Source of the DNA: Galbula dea
Taxonomy: Eukaryota > Chordata > Aves > Piciformes > Galbulidae
Length of the DNA: 64,000 nucleotides
Reading direction: 5' to 3'
NCBI GenBank assembly: GCA_013399015.1
Contig: VWZX01000198.1
Span: 62,001 to 126,000 of the forward strand
Below the pieces are notes generated by a model that did no database searches, was not told where the DNA came from, and saw nothing but the letters and a program-made list of their open reading frames with translations. Position numbers and translations under genes: made by a program. Positions 28,801 to 37,990 of the stretch are shown here, piece by piece (within the stretch, counting starts at the first letter, position 1; every line of letters starts with the position of its first letter).

Positions 28801-31800
28801 CATTTCACAGACTTTGGGAGACAGAAATTCGTTCATATTGCTGTGGACTCCTTTTCTGCGTTTCTAGTGGCCACAGCGCACACAGGAGAAAAGAGCCGTG
28901 ATGCCTGTCGGCACTGGCTACAGTGTTTTGCCATCTTGAACCTGCCTAAAACTATTAAAAGGCACAATGGACCTGCATACATGTCAGGCCCGGTGGTTCA
29001 TTTCTTTTCAGCAATAGGGCGTGCAGCATCTAACAGGTATACCACATTCCCCAACAGGACAAGCAATTGTAAAACTCACCCATCAGACTGTAAAACACAT
29101 GCTTAAAACAAAAAGAGGGAATCATACCCCTCAAGAGACACTATTGAAAGCAACCTTTGCATTAAATTTTTTAAATTATAATCCACAAAATGGAAAGCCA
29201 CTGGTCACGGTGCCGGGAAAAGGAGAGAGGAGCACGGGACCCTGTGCCTGGACAACAACTCGGGTCATCAGGAACTGGATGATGTATTCACAACCCGGCG
29301 CCCAGCCACTGAGCTCCAACCTGCAACAAAGGGAAGTGCCAACTTGGACTTGGCTGTTAGTCAGACCACAGTAATTTCTGACTCTCAAATCTGTCAGCTT
29401 CACACAGAGGTGTATGGACCCTTGGGCGAGGACCATTCAGCCCTGCTTTTAGGACGGTCATCAACAACACAGATAGGACTCCCAGGAGTCATAGATACAG
29501 ACTTTACAGGTGAAATCCAAATCATGGCATGGACCCCATTCCCACTGTATAGAAAGATTTGGAAGTACCAACATTCCACAGATGTTTTGGACTCATCATA
29601 TTTTTAAGAATCAAGCTATGCTCACTTGTTGTATTGCTTATAACCTTTGGTTGTATTGTTTGTACGTACCCTGCCTGATTACTGTTATGTGCTTTGCTTT
29701 AGAATCAGTAATTCAACAAGCTACTAGAGTAAATGTGAATGCTGCTTTGCTTATGAGGGATTATAAAATACAAAAAGGGGAGATGCGGGAGCAGATGGGA
29801 TACAGCCTGAGAGAGAGAGTCGGAGTCAGCTAGCAGAGGCTTTGTAGCTGCACATAAAGGCCTTGACACCCTACAGTCTTAGCATGCTGTCCTCCCCACA
29901 GATCCCCACAGCTCACAATGCCAGTCTTATCATATTTACATGTATTTGTAGTGTACTGTTTTTATTAGATTTATAGTAGTTCTTTTTATCTACTAAGTGT
30001 TACTTGTTAATTAGTCAGTATCCTTTGTATATGAAAGTGTCACTTGCTAATTTGTCAGTATACTTTGTGTATGAAGGTGTTACTAATTGGTCAGTGCACT
30101 TTCTGTATGAAAATAATTGGTCATTATCCTTTCTGTGTAAGAGTATAAATTCCAGCTACTGAAACAACAAAGTGGATTCTGATTGCCATCAGCAATTGGG
30201 GTCTGTGCCCTTCATACACCACATACACCCTCACTCATTTTTGTATATGATACAGAGACCAACTTCTTGACTTTACTCAGTTGCTTTTGTGTTTGGACAA
30301 GGAACCTCCACATGTTCAGGATCTCTGATAGTCAGAGCAAAGGGACTAATACATGAGCTGGAGCCTGCTCCAGTGGAGAAAAACACCATGACTCAGCCTG
30401 TAACACATCAGATAGGGGTGATAATTTTTGAGAATGGAAGTTCATTCTGGAATACACAGCAAGCATTGTACATACTCTGCCTTCTTTGATCTCGAGACTC
30501 TAAGGAGGACAAAGGCAGCACATGCCCATTGGTGTGTGCTGGGGAGGTACTGTTGTTCTCAGAGCCAGGATGAAGATCCACATGACACATCTCAGCCCTG
30601 AGCTGAGAGATGAAGTTGTTTTCCATTTCTCTGTTACGCCTGCTGCTGCCATTATACACCTACCTCAGTTCTGCAGGTGGCAAACTAGGCACTCACCTCC
30701 TCTTTGAACTGAGCAAATGTCTTCCGAACACCATCTTGGCAGAAGACCAAGGCATCACGTTCGGGAAACCGCTCAGTGGTCTCATCCAGGCACTGGCCCA
30801 CAGTTTTGGTGAGAAGGGGAATGTCTGAGGTCCCCTGGACGTAGCTGTTGGTCACCCTGGAGGAGGCAGAGGGCTTCCCTGTGTGCAGGGCACTGTGAAA
30901 GAATAGTCAAGTTTTTAATATAACCTATCAATATAATTCTCCCCTTCTGGAAGGATTATCGGCCTGCCTACAGTACTAGGAGTACTCAATGTACATCCCC
31001 ACACCGGTGGGAACCATGGGCAGCTGCTTCGGCAGGTTAAAATCAGGACGACTTCTGAAAGTACTTGGAAAGCACATGCAGCAACCCCAGTGCACCCCCC
31101 TGGACCTGCCTCACCAGCAGGCAGCACAGGCAGAGCCTCCATCCTTCCACTGGAAAACAGGACTCTGCTCATGGATAGGGAAGGAGCCTGCACCAGCCCT
31201 GAAGACCAGGCACGTGAGGCGAAAAATACCTGGACATTTTGCAACATCTCTACATATTATGGACTGCAGCTTACTGAGAGATGGCAACTGGGTTTGGTCT
31301 TTCTGCAACATTAAAAAATGCAAATAGCTTGGAAGGAAAACAATCAAAACACTTTGTAGGGAAATTCTTCCAACTGCCTTCTCTCTGCTGGAAAGAGCAA
31401 ATGACTTAGAAAGTCAAAGTCAGAGATCTGTCATTTTATATCAGTCTCCAAAATGATCTGCGGAGAAGAGTCAAATCCTACACAATAAAAAAATGCTTAG
31501 AAGAGTTCAAAGTTGAGCTGTAACCACAAGGCATTTGTAGATAAAGGTCTGTGTATACAACAGCAAGCAGGTTGTACATGCGTTACTATCTCTTCCAGCT
31601 AGACATTAAAGAGTTTATGGTAGTGAAGACAGCATCAGTAAAGCAAAGAGCTACCAGTGAGATGAATGGGGAGAAGTGCAGGTTCACAGCAAACACAGGA
31701 CAGGAGAGGAGCATGGAGATGTTTCAGCAAAGCAGCTGTTGGGCAGGAAAGTCATGACAGGATCCTTGAGAGGAGCAGAGACATTGTGCTGGAGGCCAAG

Positions 31801-34800
31801 CTGGAGAGGGAATATAGTCAGGAGCTGCGGCAACGATAATTGCCAAGGCGGTACGGAAAACAATTTTAAAATCATTATGGCTTTCACTGAGGTCCGATCA
31901 TCAGCAGAAAAGGAGCAAGATCCCCTTGAACCGCAGTTCCTGACCATCCAAGTGCTGCAGTTCTTGCCCTGGTTTCTCTCTCCATGTCCCCTGAGCCTCT
32001 CTCTGCCCCTGACCCTCTCTCTGCCTGGCAGCATGCCACCATGCTGCCCTCCTCCCTGGGCAGTCCCTTGCTTTCTCTGTCCCTCCTCACTTCATAACCT
32101 GCCTCCCTCCATGCTCTCAGCTCCTCCATTCCCATTGCAGAAGATGAGTGGGAAGGACAGGGTTAGATGACACTTTTGGCAGTGCAGAGCTCAGAGGAAA
32201 TGCCCTGTGTTTGCAGATTCAGTGAAAAATGAGGCAGGTCCCTGGCCTAGAGAGGGAAAACAGGTCAGCCTGAACTCAATTTCCCCCCATTCATTATGGG
32301 ATCAATATTCTGCAGACCTGGTGCTATTCACCACAAAAGATTTCCTGCCCACAAAAACAAAACCTAACAGGAAGTCGCTTTGTCTATGGGGTGAAGTTCA
32401 GCATTGAGAGAAGCATAAAATCAGATTTTACCTTCTGGGGGAGCGTGAAGTTTTGTTCTGAGAACTGAGCAAATGGCCTGACCGTCTTTCCCCCACTGCT
32501 TTCCAGGGGACGGAGGTAGTGCAACTCCCAGTGACTTTGTTCAGATGTCCCTCCTAGCAGAACTGTTGGGCAACTCAAGGGAGAAAAAGTGCTAAACTGA
32601 ACTATCTTTTATTGTTTGAAAGCTCGTGGCAAGGCACACAGATGAACTAGATGAAAGAAAGCTCTGCAGAAGAAAAACCTTTATAAATATAGGTTATATA
32701 AAATAAAGGTTGAAAAAGCTCTCTCTAACCCAAGAGAAAGATGAACACTCCTGGGAAAGCAGTAGAAGCCATAGCTCCTTGTTGTTTGAAATGGCAACTG
32801 GTGAAGCCATTGTCCCTCCACTGTAGGGTGGCCGCAGACAAGCAGGTACAGCCACTCAAAGAGGCAGAGAAGGAAAACTACAGGCTATTTGCAAAAATCT
32901 TCTACGTAGACAACCATGCTCACATCCGTCTAATGCCGAGTTGACTCCAATTTCAGTGGACCTTGTGCCTTAAACACTCTGCTTTTCTCTGCCAGCTAAG
33001 GCCCCACACACTGAGGTCCCTGCTCACTCCCACGGCCTGAGAAGGGCTGGAGCAGTCAGAAAGCAGCTGCTGACCTGCTTATGCAAGAGCACTTTTCCTG
33101 AGCACCATCTCAGGAGCCACTGGGAGCCAAGCAGGCTCACACTGTGATGGAGTGGTAGCAAATAAACACAAGCATTTCACAGGCTGCACAGTTCCTTTCA
33201 GGATACCACCCAAGGAACTCATTGGCAAAAAATGTGATTCAAGACATCGTCCTACTGAATGATTGAAGAACAAAAACCAAAAACCTCACGACAAAAGGAG
33301 ACTGGAGAGGGGAGTTAAAATTATTAGAAAATTCAAATTGTGACAAAATTAGATCAAAATTCAGAATATTCAACTGAAACAGACTCCTCTGCAGTCAGCC
33401 TTCAAGATGTACTTGTGCAATCCTGCACTGCTAATGAAAAGGGTTATAATTCACATTGTCATGTCTTGGCAAAGCCCTTGGCAGACCAGGCTTTCTGGTA
33501 TTACTCTCTCAATTTTTTTTCCAGGCCTGAGGAGCCAAAAGGTTTCGCTGACCTCATGGGAAGCAGACTTTCACACTAAATGCAAAAAAGCGCAAAGCCA
33601 GAGACAAATGGCAGTTCCACCTCCTGTTTTCATGGCTATGTCTGCCTCCCTACCCCCAAACACGGGGATGAACAAGCATCAAAGAGCGGTAAGAGATGTC
33701 TTTACAAAGCCCTGCACTCCAAAACACTATGAAAATACTGCTGGTTCCCCTCACAGTGTGACAACAGGTACAGCTTGCACGCAAATGTCCCAAGCATTTG
33801 CATCTTCAAATGAAAACATCAGCAGCTTTGAAATTATGGCCTAAAATATCTCATGCTCATAATCCAGAGTTACTAACTCCTCTCAAAGTGCTTGCTCACA
33901 TGGTTTCTTCAAATACATTAAGGACAGCAAAATTCACAGCTGTCACCTCCTTTGAGCGCCCTGAATTCCAGTCTGACAATGGAATGTACTTCAGAGTTTC
34001 TGTATCACTTGTCTCCTGGTCAAAAGTGAATAGTGTGGGATAAAGCACAGCAGGCTGTTGGAATTACTGGGGAGGGGGGTGAGGGGGTGGTAAGGAACAA
34101 GTGAAGCCAGGCAGATACAAGACACATTCACTACCAGCAGCATCACACTGCAAATAATGCAGGGTCTGTCTCCCTCCTGCCTATAGCCAATAGCAAGTGT
34201 ACATCTCTGTTCTGAAAGAATGTATGAAGACATCTCTACAAAGAAAGGGTCCAAAGGATTTAGAAATTACCTTTTTGTTCATCTTTGTTACAGAAAACAA
34301 AAAATTCACCCACCACCTCTTCCTACGAAGCACCTGCTACTTCTTGAGTTAAAACATGACTATTGGTCTGATATTACAGCAGCTCTTATTTCCCTGCCTC
34401 AGCTGGAGGACAGCAACTACAAACTCTGCATGCTCTTGGGTCTCAGCGTACACTGTTAAACACTACTCTCGGAGAGCACACTCCTTCTGTTAGCAACACA
34501 TTTCAGCAGCAAGACAAGCTGTGGTGCGTGCAGATGAGCCAGTGTCTTAGTTTGAGTTAGAACAGAACTATTTCTGTTCAGTGATTTTATTTTTTGGAGT
34601 ATTCCGTCCCATTTACAGCGTGTTCGATGTAGATGAGGGGCCGCTCCCTTTACTGGATCGCCCTGCGTCAGGCACTGAAGAGAACACCTAAGGACCCTGC
34701 GGGCGGGCCTTAGGACCCTGCGCCGAGGGGAGGGGAGGCAGCGCCGGTCGGGGGTGTGCTGGCTGGTGCGGACGGGGGGAAGACGCGCGCCCAGGACGTG

Positions 34801-37764
34801 GCGGTTTTTTCTCCCTTTCCTGCCTGCCAGAGCTTGCCGGAGCCTCGGTGGTGATGCAGTTTTGGTTTTGTATATCTTTATATATATTTCATCTAACTTT
34901 GTTATTATTGTCATTAAAGTAGCTTTAGTTGTAACTTCCAATCCGCAAGTTTGCTGTTTTGGGTTTTGGTTTTTTTTTTTCTTTCTTTGCCGCTTTCTCT
35001 CACCCTCTGCCCCTTTCCCGCCGTGGGGGGGAAGGGGGGAAGAGAGAGATAGTGTCTGTCTTCTGGGTTAGCTGCTGTCCCAGCCCCTAACCCACGACAG
35101 CCAGCCTCAGCACTCATATGTTGGACGCGGAAGTCCCGGACTTCGCTCTCGATTCATTATGAATACGGCAAGAAGTCGATTTTATTAAGCACACGCTCTA
35201 CTTAAATACATTTTCTACATACGTGCCACGTGATAGCTCAAATTACAATTGGTTACACGCATTGTCCACTCGCCTAAACATTACATATGATTTTCTAAGA
35301 CCTACTGACCACAAGGCATCAATCTCCACCTCTGACTCCTCCTGTCAGGTTCTTGTTGTTGCAGGTGGCAAGGCTGTTAATCTCCTTGTTTTGCTACTGC
35401 ACAAACACGCTGTCCTTGAGTATGCTCTCCCAGCATACTTTCACACAGTAGAGTCCGAGTTTGTATGCTTTCTCATAATAACAGTGTCCCAAACAGCATG
35501 CTTTCACATGGGAACCGAATCCTGTCAGACAATGTCCAGGATTGCTCACAGTATGTCCACTATACATCCATTTTCCTCCAAAAACCCTACACTCATATGC
35601 TCCTGCAAAACTCTGTAACCTTTGGAGTTCAGCAGCACAACTGAATGGAGAAATTTTAGAGACTCAGACAAAATGCATCCCCATCTCAGGCAAAAGGCAG
35701 GCAAGCAGCCAAACACTGGCATACCCAGAAAACAATCCTGCCTGATGACAGCAAGCAGAAACAATCTGAGTGAAGCAAGCACTCTCGACTAATCATAGGA
35801 GCAATTTGCATTTATCCCTGAGTAACCCAAACTAAGATCTTGTAGTTGTCAATATAAGATAACCAACTTCAGTTTTTACCTTTAACTCTTCATCACTCTC
35901 TAGAAATTATCAAAAAGGACAAGAGATAAGCATGAGGCAGAGGCATTAGCATAACCTCCTTTGCCCTACGATGAGCTGCACAGAAGGAAACTCATGCTTT
36001 GTGACGGACATTGACCCGACACCTGTGGTGACATTCCCTCTGCAGGTGGATGAAAGGCCCTGCCCTCGAAGGGCTTGGGAACCACCTGGCTGCAGAGCTC
36101 ATACTTGGAGACATTCACAGACTCCCCAGTCAGTTCCTTCGTTCATGGAAATCTACCATGAGCTTTCTCCCCCAAACGAGAGCTTTTGGGTCTTTTACAT
36201 TACACAACTGCAATAAAAGGCTGGTGAAGTTAAAAAATTAACCCTGCTCTGTCCTTACCTCTTCTTTACGCTTTAAACCAACTCCACTGACTAAAGAGTG
36301 AACTAGGTTCTGGTTACTTTTTGTTTGATTGGTTTTGTTTGAGGAAGGTTCGAGTGCCCAGAGCTTTCAGACTCCAACCACAGCAGACTTTTTGGTTACA
36401 TCTTCCATGGTGCCTCTCTCCCCTCTGCACTCTTGCTGCCAAAAGGATAAATACTGCTTAACAACTTAAATAAACTTTTAAATAATTTTATTATAATGAG
36501 GCTGCTCCTCTAAATATGTCCTCTTTTTCTCCAAAGGCTTAGTGTTCCTGCCCCTCAGTTTGACTTCCGGGCTGGAGTCCAAAGTGCAGTGAACTTTGTC
36601 ATGCTTCCTTTCCAATCCCATTTCCTAAGAATAGACTGAGACAGCAATCTTGGCCCCAGCCACATACAGAGGATTCAGCCACTCATTCCTAATCTCGATC
36701 CAGCTGAAAACAAACACCTGGACCCTGCATGCAGAAAAAGAAGGGCTGCTCCCCACAGTTCTTGGGGAACCACACCCTGAAATTGTAATTCCCAGTAAGT
36801 ATTAGGCTCTGAATATCAGCTAATCCTTCGAAGACTTTCACAAAGCCAGTTGCTTTCCTGCTGCTGTTCTTTCCCATGAACTTGCACCAAGAGGCAGCAC
36901 TGATAAAAAACAAGGCAAGAAACTGACCTGACCTCCCTGAAGCCCAGAGCTCCACCATGACTGGACCTGATAGCACCTCAGTGCCCTCCAAAACCCTGCT
37001 GCACTACAGGAGGACAGGGACACTGTGCAGTGAATCATGTAAGTGTGGGTGCTGAAGGAGGATGGATAAGCTGTTTGATACACTTCACGTTACTGCAATC
37101 AGGATAGAGATGCTGCACAAAGAAAGTTCAGGTCTGGGCACACGTTCACATTCCTCCTTACGCTGTGTGGGGCTCATCCCTGGCCCTGGTCCCCTCTAGA
37201 CAGGGGGAAGGAGGAGGTCACATACCCAGGGGATGTAGCCTGTCTTCTGCCATTTTGGAGAGGTTTTAGGAGAGCCAAGGGACAGGGAAACACACTAAGA
37301 GCAAAACCTGCAGCTGAACCTGCCTTCCCTTCATGCAACCACCCTTCTGGCTGGAGAGTCACATCGCTCTGCATCTGCCCAATAGTCCCTGACCCCCACC
37401 ACACAAGGTCTCCATCGCCTAGGGTCCCCATCCCTGTACCTCCGGCCTCTGTGCCCCACAACCCCCTTACCTTTTGCCCCTACAACCCTCCATCCCCTAT
37501 GGTCCCTCATCCCCTCTCACTCACAGTCTCTTGTCCCCTATAGCTCCACAGGCCTCCATTCCCTACAGTCCCCCATCTCCTCTTATCCACGGTCCCCTGG
37601 CCCCTAGAGCCACCCATTCCCCGTCCCCACACACTCCCTCCCCCACAGACCCCTCTCCCCAGGCCCGGCCCGTACCTGCCCGGAGGGGAGCCCCGCCGCA
37701 CGTCCGCCCGGCTCAGAAGGAGCAGCCCGCAACGGGGCAGCGCTACCAGCCGCGCCGCGGCCAT
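13827..37764 (-). CDS. ACSF2: acyl-CoA synthetase family member 2, mitochondrial (5' ten exons)
   Basis: Ten exons, in transcription order: 37676-37764, 30697-30892, 22859-22987, 21851-21904, 17587-17705, 17237-17399, 16716-16811, 15670-15818, 14975-15066 and 13827-13903. They join in one frame (1164 nt, 388 codons) with standard splice sites and no internal stop. The protein starts with a basic amphipathic presequence (MAAARLVALPRCG). It then has KGDRLGMWGPN, SVNPAYQ and the AMP-binding P-loop GTTGSPKGATLSH (split after TS by the exon 6/7 junction), followed by PLYHCL, GTPTMF and VIAGSP. ACSF2 activates medium-chain fatty acids to acyl-CoA in mitochondria. Roughly the last 225 residues of the human-length protein (615 aa) are not found here. 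Those exons may lie beyond CHAD or outside the window. Exon 1 is in GC-rich DNA. Confidence 0.92.
15225..15260. repeat. imperfect (TA/TG) microsatellite
   Basis: Alternating purine-pyrimidine run of GTATGTGTATA and ATATATAT followed by GTGCATGTGTGTAC, inside ACSF2 intron 8. Low complexity only. Confidence 0.7.
19655..20881 (+). mobile_element. CR1 LINE, 3' fragment with one open reverse-transcriptase frame
   Basis: A 1.2-kb CR1 copy inside ACSF2 intron 4. Unlike the copy at 7.6 kb it keeps a single open frame from the palm domain to the end (stop near 20790). The LDFSKAFD box is intact, then come APQGSVLGPVLFNIF and a catalytic box reading FAADTK rather than FADDTK. It ends TCTGTGATTCTGTGA. 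It is 5'-truncated, with no endonuclease. The less broken frame suggests a younger insertion, but the lost aspartate makes the enzyme inactive. Confidence 0.9.
23624..23993 (+). repeat. probable 5' LTR of the provirus
   Basis: It begins TGTGGGAGA and ends CTAGCACA, giving a TGTG/CACA inverted pair, and lies directly before a primer-binding site. A TTTATTAAA-like poly(A) signal lies near 23905. The right edge is supported by the primer-binding site; the left edge is my best choice only. Confidence 0.5.
23999..24016 (+). other. retroviral primer-binding site, tRNA-Lys-like
   Basis: TGTCGCCCAACATGGGGA closely resembles the TGGCGCCCAACGTGGGG site used by lysine-tRNA-primed retroviruses, with mismatches at only a few positions. 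It lies 5 bases after the proposed LTR end. Confidence 0.65.
24571..25573 (+). pseudogene. gag-like region of the provirus
   Basis: Two frames together resemble a retroviral gag. The first (from 24571) has an in-frame stop at 24778 and ends at 25017; the second (24983-25573) is shifted by one base. The first contains a 19-residue tandem repeat. The second has a helical, charged, coiled-coil-like end (LAELEEKIEEKVHQKL). No zinc knuckle is present in this part. The assignment rests on position between the primer-binding site and the protease. Confidence 0.55.
24676..24837 (+). repeat. 57-bp tandem repeat in gag-like frame
   Basis: Three imperfect units start at 24676, 24733 and 24790, the last one partial. 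Each contains an (A/C)ACCATGT(C/T)CA core and a GAGCCAGAGGG-like end, encoding STxTMxT..xxEPEG. The period (57) is a multiple of three, so the repeat preserves frame. Confidence 0.75.
25988..26440 (+). pseudogene. retroviral aspartic protease region
   Basis: The frame carries ALVDTS near 26040, where retropepsins have an L-V-D-T/S-G active site; the glycine is replaced. Further on is a CILGIDYL motif typical of the second half of the fold. It ends at a stop at 26438, with the reverse-transcriptase frame following in an overlapping frame. Inactive by the active-site change. Confidence 0.65.
26437..27210 (+). pseudogene. ERV-L-like reverse transcriptase
   Basis: An open frame of 257 residues with the main retroviral RT motifs: SPFNSPVWPV, WRLTVDYRGL, ATIDIANAFFSIPL (catalytic D), a QLPQG box and YIDD at 26860-26871. 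An FLGV motif follows in the thumb region. The catalytic aspartates are present, but the frame breaks after about 27150 before the connection domain. The motif style fits ERV-L-class elements; this class call is from memory. Confidence 0.8.
27671..28360 (+). pseudogene. RNase H region of the provirus
   Basis: FTDGP near 27810 is the first RNase H aspartate motif. After a frame change, SELKAVQLALDIAE (catalytic E) begins near 27917 and LCTDSWKVVNALWGW follows near 27985. The segment HHVDVHVP resembles the H-x-D end of the fold. Two frames are needed (27671-27931 and 27919 onward). Recognisable similarity stops at about 28350. Confidence 0.75.
28360..28776 (+). other. junction segment between RNase H and integrase
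   Basis: It starts with an A-rich stretch (about 28410-28470) with no pol similarity. Near 28575 is a degenerate CCHC-like motif (CCPCGWPGH, with the final cysteine missing) reminiscent of a nucleocapsid zinc knuckle. The zinc-binding N-terminal integrase domain expected between RNase H and the core is not seen. This is the likely breakpoint of the composite element. Confidence 0.4.
28777..29230 (+). pseudogene. betaretrovirus-type integrase core fragment
   Basis: The frame starts with ELWQTDVTHFTDFG (first catalytic D near 28792) and VDSFSAFLVATAHTGE. The second catalytic position reads KRHNGPAY where the family has a DNGPAY-type box, so the aspartate is replaced by histidine (about 28963). 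After a frame change, TGIPHSPTGQAIVK begins near 29031; the position where a glutamate is usual in this helix reads K. Motif style is class II (ERVK/betaretrovirus). Inactive. Confidence 0.8.
29330..29607 (+). pseudogene. dUTPase domain downstream of integrase
   Basis: The frame holds the trimeric dUTPase signatures: NLDLAVSQTTV (motif 1-like), EVYGPLGED followed by LLLGRSS (motif 2) and GVIDTDFTGEIQIM (motif 3 with the catalytic D). In betaretroviruses this domain is fused upstream of the protease, while in ERV-L it lies after integrase. Here it follows integrase, but its motifs look betaretroviral. The C-terminal glycine-rich motif is missing. Confidence 0.75.
29607..29783 (+). pseudogene. 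short hydrophobic frame, possible env tail
   Basis: A frame from about 29600 encodes a long hydrophobic run (CCIAYNLWLYCLYVPCLITVMC) and then a polar tail, just before the polypurine tract. The position fits the transmembrane end of an env gene. No surface-subunit coding is present. Confidence 0.4.
29771..29783 (+). other. polypurine tract
   Basis: CAAAAAGGGGAGA immediately precedes a TG, as expected where plus-strand DNA synthesis starts next to a 3' LTR. Confidence 0.65.
29784..30222 (+). repeat. 3' LTR of the provirus
   Basis: It begins TGCGGGAGCAG right after the polypurine tract. It holds four copies of a roughly 40-bp repeat (29997-30140) and then TATAAAT at 30144-30150, so U3 ends near 30170. 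The right edge (near a CATACA at about 30220) is uncertain. It does not resemble the proposed 5' LTR. Confidence 0.6.
29997..30140 (+). promoter_or_regulatory. U3 enhancer-like repeats, about 4 x 40 bp
   Basis: Units start at 29997, 30037, 30077 and about 30113. Each carries a TTAATTAGTCAGTATCC-like core and ends CTTTgTATGAA. Units 3 and 4 read AATTGGTCA, an inverted CCAAT box, placed just before the TATA box. The arrangement resembles retroviral enhancer repeats. Confidence 0.65.
30893..34542. other. part of ACSF2 intron 1, nothing recognised
   Basis: I see no exon with splice sites and matching phase, and no repeat family I can name, between ACSF2 exon 2 and the first solo LTR. Confidence 0.5.
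34543..35099 (+). mobile_element. solo LTR with 5-bp target-site duplication
   Basis: A 557-bp LTR begins TGTCTTAG and ends CCCACGACA (TGTC/GACA inverted ends), flanked by GCCAG at 34538-34542 and again at 35100-35104. Its middle is GC-rich, followed by ATTAAA near 34913 and a pyrimidine-rich tail. No internal retroviral sequence remains, so the provirus was lost by LTR-LTR recombination. Orientation is taken from the poly(A)-like signal and is likely but not certain. Confidence 0.88.
35119..35591 (-). mobile_element. solo LTR, alpharetrovirus-like, with 6-bp target-site duplication
   Basis: A 473-bp LTR lies on the minus strand, reading TGTAGGG...CCAACA. It is flanked by CTCATA at 35113-35118 and at 35592-35597. 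On the minus strand it has TATTTAAG (near 35204-35211), the form of TATA box known from avian leukosis/sarcoma viruses, and an AATAAA (near 35180). The short R/U5 fits that group. It sits 19 bases from the previous solo LTR and in the opposite orientation. Confidence 0.88.
35598..37500. other. 5' part of ACSF2 intron 1, nothing recognised
   Basis: No exon or repeat family seen. From about 37400 the sequence becomes very C-rich on the plus strand (CCCCATC and CCCTAC-like repeats), leading into the GC-rich 5' end of ACSF2. Confidence 0.45.
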
Positions 37765-37990
37765 GCCTGCAGCAACCTCAGGATCCAGGAACCCGGCCCA
37801 GTCGCTTCCGCCTCTCGGTATGGCGGGGCGGTGCGCAGTGCGGCCCGACCCGGCCGTGAACCGCTGTCGCCCCGCCTCGGGGGGCTGTGGCTCCCCTTGG
37901 CCCCGGGGAGCAGCGAAAGCATCCGCCTTGCCCGGCCGCGGGGGCTAGCAGCAGCAGAGGGGTTGGAAGGGGTGCAAGGCTAGGGACTGA
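37650..37990. promoter_or_regulatory. CpG-rich promoter of ACSF2
   Basis: GC-rich, CpG-rich sequence spans ACSF2 exon 1 (start codon at 37762-37764) and continues upstream on the minus strand. No TATA box seen. This is typical of a broadly expressed gene. Confidence 0.6.

Larger units (their letters stand above)
23624..30222 (+). mobile_element. composite endogenous retrovirus in ACSF2 intron 2
   Basis: A degenerate provirus of about 6.6 kb in ACSF2 intron 2. Order of parts: 5' LTR, primer-binding site, gag-like frames, protease, reverse transcriptase, RNase H, an A-rich junction near 28.4 kb, betaretrovirus-type integrase, dUTPase, a short hydrophobic frame, polypurine tract and 3' LTR. The reverse transcriptase and RNase H look ERV-L-like, while the integrase and dUTPase look like class II (betaretrovirus-type). 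The two LTRs show no evident similarity to each other. Stops and frameshifts break every region. No target-site duplication was found because the outer edges are uncertain. Confidence 0.8.

Noticed and set aside
30289..30489. Possible continuation of retroviral coding after the 3' LTR
   Set aside because: No retroviral motif. It lies beyond the LTR in ACSF2 intron 2.
37474..37983. Plus-strand 169-residue frame over ACSF2 exon 1
   Set aside because: Pro/Ser-rich product of the C-rich strand and CpG island. The minus strand carries the conserved first exon.
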